Origin: JBCBSZ01 sp039185015
Lineage (GTDB): Bacteria > Actinomycetota > Acidimicrobiia > Acidimicrobiales > Poriferisodalaceae
Reading direction: 5' to 3'
DNA: 6,253 nucleotides
Assembly: GCA_039185015.1 (NCBI GenBank)
Contig: JBCDAU010000078.1
Span: 1-6,253 of the forward strand
Part shown: positions 1 through 5,644 of the stretch, one piece after another
How positions within the stretch are numbered: position 1 is the stretch's first letter
Layout: each line of letters opens with the position of its first letter
Program-made: the position numbers and the translations under genes
The notes under the pieces: model-generated
The model's database searches: none
What the model was told of the DNA's origin: nothing
Seen by the model: only the letters and a program-made list of their open reading frames with translations

Positions 1-1
1 C

Positions 2-415
2 GCCGTCAGCAACTCCACGGTCCCCCACATCGGCCTCATCATCGGCGGCAGCTACGGCGCCGGGAACTACGGGATGAGCGGCCGGGCCTTCGGCAACCGG
101 TTCACCTTCCTCTGGCCCACGGCCAAGATCGCCGTGATGGGCCCCAAGCAGATCGCCGGCGTGATGTCGCTGGTCCGGCGTGGGCAGGCCGCACGCAAGG
201 GCGAGGACTTCGACGAGGAGGCCGACGCCAAGCTCGTCGCCGCCGCGGAGGAGATCCAGGAGCGCAACTCGCTGGCGCTCTACGCGTCCGGGGCGATCAC
301 CGACGACTCGATCATCGATCCGCGCGACACGAGGACGGTGCTGGCCATGTGCCTGTCGGTCTGCCGCAGCGCTCCCGTCGAGGGGGCCGAGGGCTACGGG
401 GTGTTCCGCCTGTGA
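2..415 (+). CDS. Acyl-CoA carboxylase beta subunit (methylcrotonyl-/geranyl-CoA carboxylase type), C-terminal 137 residues, 5' end outside window
   Basis: This is the carboxyltransferase subunit of a biotin-dependent acyl-CoA carboxylase, which moves the carboxyl group from carboxybiotin to an enoyl-CoA. Only the end of the second crotonase-fold domain is present; the frame is open from base 2 to the TGA at 413-415. The segment IIGGSYGAGNYGMSGRAF followed by WPTAKIAVMG matches the MCC/GCC beta family. Propionyl-CoA and acetyl-CoA carboxylase beta subunits instead have a KAYGGAYDVM-like stretch here. The C-terminus YGVFRL resembles the FGIFRM ending of human MCCB, and IIDPRDTRTVL is also family-typical. 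The glycines of GSYGAGNYG are expected to help form the oxyanion hole. The alpha-subunit gene overlaps its stop codon, which supports a two-subunit enzyme. Residues that separate methylcrotonyl- from geranyl-CoA specificity lie upstream of the window, so the substrate cannot be fixed. Mycobacterial AccD1 is the nearest named analogue by context. Confidence 0.93.
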   Translation, partial: AVSNSTVPHIGLIIGGSYGAGNYGMSGRAFGNRFTFLWPTAKIAVMGPKQIAGVMSLVRRGQAARKGEDFDEEADAKLVAAAEEIQERNSLALYASGAITDDSIIDPRDTRTVLAMCLSVCRSAPVEGAEGYGVFRL

Positions 416-2427
416 GCCCCCGACCGTTCTCCAGCATCCTCGTCGCCAACCGGGGCGAGATCGCCCGCCGCGTCTTCCGCACCGCGAAGGAGATGGGGCT
501 GCGTACCACCGCCGTCCACGTCGCCGCCGACGCGGACGCGCCGTTCGTCCGGGAGGCGGACGTCGCCGTCGAGATCGACTCGTACATGGACGTCGAGGCC
601 GTCGTCGCCGCGGCGATAGGCACAGGCTCGGAGGCGATCCACCCGGGCTACGGCTTCCTGTCAGAGAACGCCGGCTTCGCCCAGGCCGTCGCCGACGCCG
701 GGCTCGTCTGGGTCGGTCCGTCGCCCGAGGTGATCGCCGCGATGGGCGACAAGCTCGAGGCGAAGCGACGGGCGGTCGCCGCCGGTGTCCCGACGCTGCC
801 GTCGTCGGAGGATCCGGCCGCGGCCGACGAGGTCGGCTTCCCGCTGCTCGTGAAGGCGTCGGCCGGTGGCGGCGGCAAGGGCATGCGCATCGTCGAGCAG
901 CCAGCAGCGCTCGAGGAGTCCGTAGCTGCCGCCCAGCGAGAAGCGCTCGGCGGGTTCGGCGACGACACCGTGTTCCTGGAGCGCTACGTCCCCCGGTCGC
1001 GCCATGTCGAGATCCAGATCATGGGCGACCACCACGGCACGGTCGTCGACCACGGCGAACGGGAGTGCTCGATCCAGCGCCGGCACCAGAAGATCGTGGA
1101 GGAAGCGCCCGCGCCGGGCATCGACGACGAGACCCGAGCGGCGATGGCCGCCTCGGCGGTCGCGCTCGGCCAGACCATGGGGTACACCTCGGCCGGCACG
1201 GTCGAGTTCCTCGTCGACGACACGTCAGGCGAGTACTTCTTCCTCGAGGTCAACACCCGGCTCCAGGTCGAGCACCCCGTCACCGAGGAGTCCCGGGACA
1301 TCGACCTCGTTCGCGAGCAGCTCCAGGTGGCGATGGGCCACCCGGCGACGACGACCGCAGCAGCCTCGGACCACGCCATCGAGGTGCGCCTCTACGCCGA
1401 GGACCCGGCCAACGACTTCCTCCCGGCCATCGGCACGCTCGACGCCTTCGCGATCCCCGACGACGACGGCGTGCGCTGGGACATGGCCGTCACCGAGGGC
1501 AACGAGGTCACGATCGACTTCGACCCGATGATCGGCAAGATCATCGCCAAGGGGCCGGACCGTCCCGAGGCTGCCCGTCGGCTCGCCACCGCGCTCGAGC
1601 GACTCCACCTCGGAGGCGTCGTCACCAACCGGGACTTCCTCGCCGCCGTGCTGCGGGACGAGACGTACCTCGCCGGGGACACGACGACCGACTACATCGA
1701 GCGGGTCCAGCCCCGGACGACGATCGATCTCCGCGACGATGGCCTGGCCGCCGCGGTCCAGGTCGCAGCGCTCTGGCTCCAGGGCCGCAACCGCGCCGGG
1801 GACGCGATGTGGGGGGCGCTCCCCGCCGGCTTCCGCAACGGTCGCCTCCCACCGACCACGGTGACCCTCGCCCACGGGGATCGGGTTCGTACCGTCGCCT
1901 ACCGCTCCAACCGCGACGGCTCGGTCGCGCTCGGTGTCGGCGACGGCCACCTCACCGGGCAGGAGATCGAGGCGCTGGAGCTCGGGGCGGCCGCCACCGT
2001 CCTCGACTGGTCGGAGCGGCACGTCGAGGTCCAGCTCGGCCGGGTGCGCCAGCGCCACGCCATCACCGCCCGACTCGCCGGCGCGGGACCGGCCGGCGAC
2101 CTGGACCGCCTCTGGGTCCAGATGCCGATGGGCACCGTCGAGCTCGCGGTGTCGCCGACCTTCGTGATCCCGGGATCCGACGGCTCGGCCGGAGGGTTCA
2201 CGGCACCGATGCCCGGCAAGGTGCTCGAGGTCCGGGCCGCCCCGGGAGACGCCGTCACGAAGGGACAGACCCTCATCGTCCTCGAGGCGATGAAGATGGA
2301 GCAGCCGATGACCGCCCCCGAGGACGGCGTCGTCGAGGCGGTCCACGTCACCGCCGGCCAGCAGGTCGCGAAGGACGAGGTGCTGCTCACGATGGCGTCG
2401 GCGGAGTCGGAGGACGGCGGGTCGTGA
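412..2427 (+). CDS. Acyl-CoA carboxylase alpha subunit: biotin carboxylase plus biotin carrier (MCC alpha/AccA1-like)
   Basis: This 671-residue subunit carboxylates its own biotin with ATP and bicarbonate and passes the carboxyl group to the beta subunit. The N-terminal biotin carboxylase domain opens with ILVANRGEIARR (9-20). The ATP-grasp glycine loop KASAGGGGKGM is at 148-158. Next come ERECSIQRRHQK (216-227), the metal/ATP glutamates E265 and E279, and the catalytic strip EVNTRLQVEH (279-288) with N281, R283 and E287. A middle region of about 450-590 fits the subunit-contact (BT) domain of MCC/PCC alpha chains. The biotinyl domain begins near 596 (APMPGK), and EAMKM places the biotinylated lysine at K628. 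All key residues I looked for are present. The start is GTG at 412, overlapping the beta stop as GTGA. The in-frame ATG at 349 would add 21 unrelated residues lying inside the beta gene. The length fits bacterial MCC alpha (about 650-670). The exact acyl-CoA substrate is inferred only. Confidence 0.95.
   Translation: MSPRPFSSILVANRGEIARRVFRTAKEMGLRTTAVHVAADADAPFVREADVAVEIDSYMDVEAVVAAAIGTGSEAIHPGYGFLSENAGFAQAVADAGLVWVGPSPEVIAAMGDKLEAKRRAVAAGVPTLPSSEDPAAADEVGFPLLVKASAGGGGKGMRIVEQPAALEESVAAAQREALGGFGDDTVFLERYVPRSRHVEIQIMGDHHGTVVDHGERECSIQRRHQKIVEEAPAPGIDDETRAAMAASAVALGQTMGYTSAGTVEFLVDDTSGEYFFLEVNTRLQVEHPVTEESRDIDLVREQLQVAMGHPATTTAAASDHAIEVRLYAEDPANDFLPAIGTLDAFAIPDDDGVRWDMAVTEGNEVTIDFDPMIGKIIAKGPDRPEAARRLATALERLHLGGVVTNRDFLAAVLRDETYLAGDTTTDYIERVQPRTTIDLRDDGLAAAVQVAALWLQGRNRAGDAMWGALPAGFRNGRLPPTTVTLAHGDRVRTVAYRSNRDGSVALGVGDGHLTGQEIEALELGAAATVLDWSERHVEVQLGRVRQRHAITARLAGAGPAGDLDRLWVQMPMGTVELAVSPTFVIPGSDGSAGGFTAPMPGKVLEVRAAPGDAVTKGQTLIVLEAMKMEQPMTAPEDGVVEAVHVTAGQQVAKDEVLLTMASAESEDGGS
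2409..2414 (+). promoter_or_regulatory. Shine-Dalgarno GGAGGA for the TetR gene
   Basis: GGAGGA lies inside the last codons of the alpha-subunit gene, nine bases before the GTG at 2424. It selects that GTG as the start of the TetR gene and fits translational coupling across the GTGA overlap. Confidence 0.7.
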
Positions 2428-3083
2428 CCCGGTCGGTCGTCGAGGTCGTCCGGGACGTGAAGGGCCCCCGCCCGCTGCTGTCTCGCGAGGCCGAAGAGGC
2501 GCTGACCGGCCGCCAGCGCGAGCTCTTGGCCCGCCTCCACGAGGTGTTCGCCGGCGGGTTCGCCCACCTGACGATGGCCGACCTCGCCTCGGCGGCGTCG
2601 TGCTCGCTGCGCACGCTCTACGAGCTCGCACCGAGCAAGGACGACCTCGTCCGACTCGTGGTCGACCACCGCCTCTGGGCCATCGGCCGCACCGCACATG
2701 CGGCGATCACCGACGACATGGAGCCGCTCGACGCGATCCGGGCGCACCTGCACGCCGCCCACGCCGCGGTGAGCGGGCTCACCGAGGCGTTCGCCACCGA
2801 CATGACCCACGATGCCGGCACCGAGGCGGTCAACCGCGGCCACGCCGCCTACCTGGTCGACGTCACGCTGGCACTGCTCGACGAGGCGACGAGCCGAGGC
2901 CAGATCGCCGGTGTCGACAACGCCGCCGTCGCCCGGGTCCTCGCCAACGCCGGCGCCGACTTCGTCGACCCCGCCGTGCTCCCCCACCTCCGTAGTGCGC
3001 CCGACACCGCGGCCGACCAGATCGTCAACCTGGTCCTCCGCGGACTCACCGACGTACCCGGTCCACGATCAGATTCACGATGA
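2424..3083 (+). CDS. TetR/AcrR-family transcriptional regulator
   Basis: This 219-residue protein has the TetR layout: an N-terminal DNA-binding domain and a helical ligand-binding domain. After an N-terminal extension of about 25 residues, the helix RQRELLARLHEVF leads into the helix-turn-helix TMADLASAASCSLRTLYELA (50-69), then SKDDLVRLVVDHRL, the usual fourth helix. The remainder is alanine- and leucine-rich helix typical of the variable TetR effector domain. The GTG start at 2424 overlaps the alpha-subunit stop and is preceded by GGAGGA. It sits between the carboxylase and the acyl-CoA dehydrogenase on the same strand, so it is probably co-transcribed and may be a repressor relieved by an acyl-CoA intermediate. 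That would parallel the TetR-type BkaR reported for the mycobacterial leucine locus, although there the gene lies nearby rather than between these enzyme genes. Ligand and operator are not shown by the sequence. Confidence 0.92.
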   Translation: MTRSVVEVVRDVKGPRPLLSREAEEALTGRQRELLARLHEVFAGGFAHLTMADLASAASCSLRTLYELAPSKDDLVRLVVDHRLWAIGRTAHAAITDDMEPLDAIRAHLHAAHAAVSGLTEAFATDMTHDAGTEAVNRGHAAYLVDVTLALLDEATSRGQIAGVDNAAVARVLANAGADFVDPAVLPHLRSAPDTAADQIVNLVLRGLTDVPGPRSDSR

Positions 3084-3087
3084 GGTT
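3064..3087 (+). repeat. Imperfect 12-bp tandem repeat spanning the TetR stop codon
   Basis: CACGATCAGATT is followed directly by CACGATGAGGTT, matching at 10 of 12 positions. The second copy supplies both the TGA stop of the TetR gene (3081-3083) and the GAGG (3082-3085) eight bases before the dehydrogenase ATG. It looks like a small local duplication; no further role is evident. Confidence 0.5.
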
Positions 3088-3093
3088 CCACCG

Positions 3094-4239
3094 ATGCTGC
3101 TGACCGATGAGCACGAGGCGTTCCGCAAGATGGTGCGCGACTACGTCGAGCGGGAGATCAACCCCCGCATCGACGAGTGGGAGGCGGCCGAGATGATGCC
3201 GCTCCACGAGATCTTCTCCGACATGGCGAAGCTCGGGATGATCGGCCTCGAGTACGACGAGGCGCACGGTGGCCAGGGCGCCGATCACGTCTTCACGCTG
3301 ATCCTCGCCGAGGAGTTCGGCCGGTGCGACCACGGCTCGCTGCCGATGGCGCTCGGCGTGCAGGTCGACATGGCCACACCGTCGCTGGGCAAGTTCGGCA
3401 CACTCGAGCAGAAGGAGCAGTTCCTCTCGCCGGCGCTCCGGGGCGAGATGGTGGCGTCGATCGCGGTGAGCGAGCCCGACGCCGGTTCCGATGTCGCCTC
3501 GATCCGCACCCGGGCCGAGCGTGACGGCGACGAGTGGGTGATCAACGGCTCGAAGATGTGGATCACCAACTCGGTCCAGGCCGACTGGCTGTGCCTGCTC
3601 GCGCGCACCTCCAACGACGGCGGCTACGGCGGCATGAGCCAGATCATCGTGCCCACCTCGACGCCGGGGTTCAGCGTCTCCAAGAAGCTCGACAAGCTGG
3701 GCATGCGGGCGTCGGACACGGCGTTGTTGTCGTTCGACGACTGCCGGGTGCCCGTGGCCAACACGATCGGCGAGATCGGCAAGGGCTTCCAACAGCAGAT
3801 GGCCCAGTTCGTCGTCGAGCGGATGTGGGCGGCGTACTCCGTGGTGGGCGCCTGCGAGCGGGCGATCGAGCGTACGGCCGGGTACCTCCGCGAGCGCGAG
3901 GTCTTCGGCGAGCCGCTGCTCGCCAAGCAGCACGTGCAGTTCACCCTGGCCGAGCTCAACGCCGAGATCGACCTGCTCCGGCAGTACAACCGCTCGGTCG
4001 CCGAGGCGTACCAGGCGGGCCGGGATACGACCAGGGGCGCCACGATCGCCAAGCTCAAGGCGGGCAAGCTCGTCCGGCGGGTGGCCGACGAGTGTCTGCA
4101 GCTGCACGGCGGCATCGGTTACGTGGAGGAGACGTGGACCGCCCGCTTCTTCCGGGACAACCGGTTGACCAGCATCGGGGGCGGAGCCGACGAGGTCATG
4201 CTGCAGGTCCTCGCCCGGATGGACGGCCTCGTCGCCTGA
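3094..4239 (+). CDS. Acyl-CoA dehydrogenase, FAD-dependent, with helix-G type catalytic glutamate
   Basis: This 381-residue flavoenzyme introduces an alpha,beta double bond into an acyl-CoA and passes electrons to ETF. Length and order fit the family: N-terminal helical domain (LTDEHEAFRKMVRDYVE), beta-domain signature AVSEPDAGSD (124-133), the FAD-contact stretch WITNS (156-160), REREVFGEPL, and the C-terminal signature QLHGGIGY (336-343) with FFRDNRLTSIGGG. Short- and medium-chain enzymes carry the catalytic glutamate just before the GT of YEGT, but here that position is Gly363 in IGGGADEVM. E242 in VVERMWAA aligns with the alternative helix-G glutamate of the isovaleryl-CoA and long-chain enzymes (ERL in those families), so it is the probable base. 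ATG at 3094 has GAGG eight bases upstream and follows the TetR stop by 10 bases. Context suggests a branched-chain substrate feeding the carboxylase (FadE19- or isovaleryl-CoA dehydrogenase-like). A citronellyl-CoA-type role is possible. Confidence 0.94.
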   Translation: MLLTDEHEAFRKMVRDYVEREINPRIDEWEAAEMMPLHEIFSDMAKLGMIGLEYDEAHGGQGADHVFTLILAEEFGRCDHGSLPMALGVQVDMATPSLGKFGTLEQKEQFLSPALRGEMVASIAVSEPDAGSDVASIRTRAERDGDEWVINGSKMWITNSVQADWLCLLARTSNDGGYGGMSQIIVPTSTPGFSVSKKLDKLGMRASDTALLSFDDCRVPVANTIGEIGKGFQQQMAQFVVERMWAAYSVVGACERAIERTAGYLREREVFGEPLLAKQHVQFTLAELNAEIDLLRQYNRSVAEAYQAGRDTTRGATIAKLKAGKLVRRVADECLQLHGGIGYVEETWTARFFRDNRLTSIGGGADEVMLQVLARMDGLVA

Positions 4240-4249
4240 CGACACCGGC

Positions 4250-4255
4250 TACACT
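4250..4255 (+). promoter_or_regulatory. Possible -10 element (TACACT) of the dioxygenase gene
   Basis: TACACT fits the TANNNT pattern of a housekeeping -10 hexamer and would place transcription start near 4261-4263, just inside the palindrome that follows. No convincing -35 box stands 16-18 bases upstream, so the call is tentative. Confidence 0.4.
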
Positions 4256-4257
4256 CA

Positions 4258-4271
4258 GTTCAAGATTGAAC
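4258..4271 (+). promoter_or_regulatory. Perfect inverted repeat GTTCAA-GA-TTGAAC, probable repressor operator
   Basis: Six-base arms match perfectly around a two-base centre, in the 51-base gap between the dehydrogenase stop and the dioxygenase start. It is a notably AT-rich patch in a GC-rich window. It sits three bases after a -10-like hexamer and six bases before the Shine-Dalgarno, where a bound dimer would block transcription. The TTCAANNTTGAA form and length suit a winged-helix dimer such as a MarR-family protein, but the regulator is not identifiable from the window. The adjacent TetR or AraC proteins cannot be excluded. Confidence 0.6.
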
Positions 4272-4277
4272 GACCTT

Positions 4278-4285
4278 GGAGGAGG
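4278..4285 (+). promoter_or_regulatory. Strong Shine-Dalgarno GGAGGAGG for the dioxygenase gene
   Basis: GGAGGAGG ends five bases before the ATG at 4291, an excellent anti-16S match. It rules against the in-frame TTG at 4276, which would put the ribosome binding site inside the coding sequence. Confidence 0.85.
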
Positions 4286-4290
4286 CGGCG

Positions 4291-5154
4291 ATGACCGGCG
4301 AGCGCCTACCCACGTACTTCATCTCTCACGGCGGCGGCCCCTGGCCGTGGCTCGAGAACTTCATGGGTGACTGGAGCGGCCTCGAGGCGTCGCTCGCCGC
4401 CATCCCCGACGAGCTCGGCGTGACCCCGAAGGCGATCGTCTGCGTCTCGGCGCACTGGGAGACCCCCGAGTTCGCCGTCCAGACGAACGCGAAGCCGTCG
4501 ATGCTCTACGACTACGGCGGCTTCCCGCCCCACACCTACGAGGTGCAGTACCCGGCGCCCGGTTCGCCGTCGACGGCCGCCCGGGTGCGGGAGCTGCTCA
4601 CCGATGCCGGCATCGCCTCGACCGAGGACCCAATGCGGGGCTTCGACCACGGCACCTTCGTGCCGATGCACGTGTCCTACCCCGAGGCCGACGTCCCGGT
4701 CTTCCAGCTGTCCCTGCGAGCCGACCTCGACCCCGCTCGACACCTCGCGGTCGGGCAGGCTCTTGCCCCGCTGCGAGACGAGAACGTGCTGATCCTGGCC
4801 AGCGGCTTCCCGAGCTTCCACGACCTGTCGACGTTCGGTCCCCCGGGGCGGGTCCCGTCCCAGCAGTTCGACGGGTGGCTCCACGAGACGCTGGTCGGCA
4901 TGGTCGGCGAGGAGCGCAACGCCCGCATGCTCGACTGGGAGTCCGCTCCCGCCGCCCGCATCGCTCACCCGCGCGAGGAGCACCTGATCCCGATGCTCAT
5001 CGCCGTCGGTGCCGCCGAGGACGAGGCCGGTCACGTCCAGTTCCACGATCCGGACTTCCTCGGCTGGATGAGCAACTCCAGCTTCCGCTTCGGCGACCTG
5101 CCGTCGACCTCGAAGGGCAGCTGGGTGGCCGGAACGGCCCCCGCCGCGGCCTGA
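4291..5154 (+). CDS. Class III extradiol dioxygenase of the DODA/LigB superfamily (YgiD-like)
   Basis: This 287-residue, probably cytosolic, protein has the hallmarks of 4,5-DOPA-type extradiol ring-cleavage dioxygenases. Near the N-terminus is ISHGGGP with H13. VSAHWE follows with H55, then YDYGGFPPHTYEVQYPAPG, FDHGTFVPM with H120, and HPREEHLIPM with H226 and H231. By family comparison H13, H55 and a histidine of the HPREEH block would bind the divalent metal, with H120 and H177 as candidate acid/base residues; these roles are inferred. The usual GSGxxxHNL motif is changed to ILASGFPSFHDL, with H177 kept, which suggests a distinct subgroup. PSQQFDGWLHE corresponds to the common FDDW region. 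The gene follows the acyl-CoA operon by 51 bases but has its own likely promoter, palindromic operator and strong Shine-Dalgarno, so it is probably a separate transcription unit. Aromatic ring cleavage is the family chemistry; the substrate is unknown, and many homologues are annotated only as dioxygenases. Confidence 0.9.
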   Translation: MTGERLPTYFISHGGGPWPWLENFMGDWSGLEASLAAIPDELGVTPKAIVCVSAHWETPEFAVQTNAKPSMLYDYGGFPPHTYEVQYPAPGSPSTAARVRELLTDAGIASTEDPMRGFDHGTFVPMHVSYPEADVPVFQLSLRADLDPARHLAVGQALAPLRDENVLILASGFPSFHDLSTFGPPGRVPSQQFDGWLHETLVGMVGEERNARMLDWESAPAARIAHPREEHLIPMLIAVGAAEDEAGHVQFHDPDFLGWMSNSSFRFGDLPSTSKGSWVAGTAPAAA

Positions 5155-5160
5155 TCAGGC
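5149..5160. terminator. Palindrome GCCTGATCAGGC at abutting convergent stop codons, possible weak bidirectional terminator
   Basis: The stop codons of the dioxygenase (5152-5154, plus) and the membrane protein (5155-5157, minus) are adjacent. They form TGATCA within a perfect 12-bp palindrome, with further pairing CGC (5145-5147) to GCG (5162-5164) across one mismatch. A hairpin could form on either strand, but there is no T-tract, so intrinsic termination is uncertain. Confidence 0.3.
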
Positions 5161-5520
5161 GGCGCCGGTCTCTGCTTCGCGAGCGAGGCGGGCGGCCCGG
5201 AACGACTGGATCGAGAAGAACAGCAGCACGCCGCCGACGGCGATCGTGGCGAGCTGGGCGAACAGCGCCCACCCGGTGCTGCCCCGACCGATCGCGGAGC
5301 CGAGGCTGCCGACGACGGCGAGCAGCGAGAACGCCGCGACGCCGTGCATGGCGTGGTGGTTGAGGTCGGGCTTGGCGCGGCCCAGGAGGCCGAGCGCCAC
5401 GAAGATGATGCCGATGAACGCCGGAATCAACGACGTGACGCTCCCGGAGTCGGACACGATCGTCACCAGCACGCCGATGACGATCAGGACTGCTCCACCG
5501 ATGAGCGACTTCTCTGCCAT
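5155..5520 (-). CDS. Small four-helix integral membrane protein, function unknown
   Basis: I do not recognise a named function. The 121-residue protein has four hydrophobic segments at about 6-23, 31-47, 60-77 and 86-104. A loop RAKPDLNHHAMHG (48-60) separates helices 2 and 3, and the tail is basic and charged (FRAARLAREAE). Arginine-rich segments at 48-50 and 108-114 suggest both lie in the cytoplasm, hence an N-in/C-in topology. Histidines H55, H56 and H59 just before helix 3 are the only conspicuous polar cluster. I have the impression of similar short proteins with an HAMH-like motif in other bacteria, but this needs a search. The start is ATG at 5518-5520 on the minus strand. An in-frame extension to 5655 is arginine/proline-rich, lacks membrane character and would overlap the divergent AraC gene. 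There is no well-spaced Shine-Dalgarno, so the message may be leaderless. The gene converges on the dioxygenase with no gap. Confidence 0.8.
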   Translation of the reverse strand: MAEKSLIGGAVLIVIGVLVTIVSDSGSVTSLIPAFIGIIFVALGLLGRAKPDLNHHAMHGVAAFSLLAVVGSLGSAIGRGSTGWALFAQLATIAVGGVLLFFSIQSFRAARLAREAETGAA

Positions 5521-5527
5521 GTCCCCA

Positions 5528-5533
5528 ACGCTA
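5528..5533 (-). promoter_or_regulatory. Possible -10 element (TAGCGT) giving a leaderless mRNA for the membrane protein
   Basis: On the minus strand TAGCGT fits TANNNT and is followed by seven bases and then the ATG, so transcription would begin at or next to the start codon. The GGGG between them is only two bases from the ATG, too close for normal ribosome binding. No clear -35 box is visible. Confidence 0.4.
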
Positions 5534-5616
5534 TGGCGCGAACGAGTGCCTCGGACAGCCTCGGGGGCGGCAACCGGACCGGGCCCGGTGGCTCGCCCGG
5601 GGAACGCCAGGGGCGC

Positions 5617-5644
5617 GAACCTACGGTGATGTTCGGTGAACCTA
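5617..5644 (+). repeat. Direct repeat GAACCTA with 21-bp period at the AraC gene start, possible autoregulatory site
   Basis: GAACCTA occurs at 5617-5623 and 5638-5644, two helical turns apart on the same face of DNA. An inverted half, GTTC (5631-5634), lies between, pairing with either GAAC. Tandem half-sites at 21-bp spacing are known for AraC itself at araI. Here the repeat overlaps the probable start codon, so either it acts from within the early coding region, or translation starts further down, or it is chance. Confidence 0.3.

Noticed and set aside
349..411. Upstream in-frame ATG extension of the carboxylase alpha subunit
   Set aside because: The 21 extra residues overlap the beta subunit and do not resemble the family N-terminus. 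GTG 412 puts ILVANRGEIA at the expected position.
1225..2697. 490-codon antisense open frame opposite the alpha subunit
   Set aside because: It lies opposite strongly conserved carboxylase coding sequence, has low-complexity Arg/Gly/Asp composition and no recognisable motif.
180..3083. Open frame of 967 codons on the plus strand running through beta, alpha and TetR genes
   Set aside because: Only its last 219 codons (from 2424) encode a recognisable protein. The rest is an arginine/proline/glycine-rich out-of-frame translation caused by high GC.
3046..4245. 399-codon antisense open frame opposite the acyl-CoA dehydrogenase
   Set aside because: It mirrors the codon structure of a well-supported gene and shows no domain features.
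4276..4290. TTG start for the dioxygenase
   Set aside because: It would lie within the Shine-Dalgarno sequence that perfectly serves ATG 4291.
4306..5046. 246-codon antisense open frame opposite the dioxygenase
   Set aside because: It is a shadow frame; the plus-strand protein has clear family motifs and a strong Shine-Dalgarno.
5246..5629. 127-codon plus-strand frame opposite the membrane protein
   Set aside because: No recognisable features; the minus-strand frame has a coherent four-helix pattern and is the better coding candidate.
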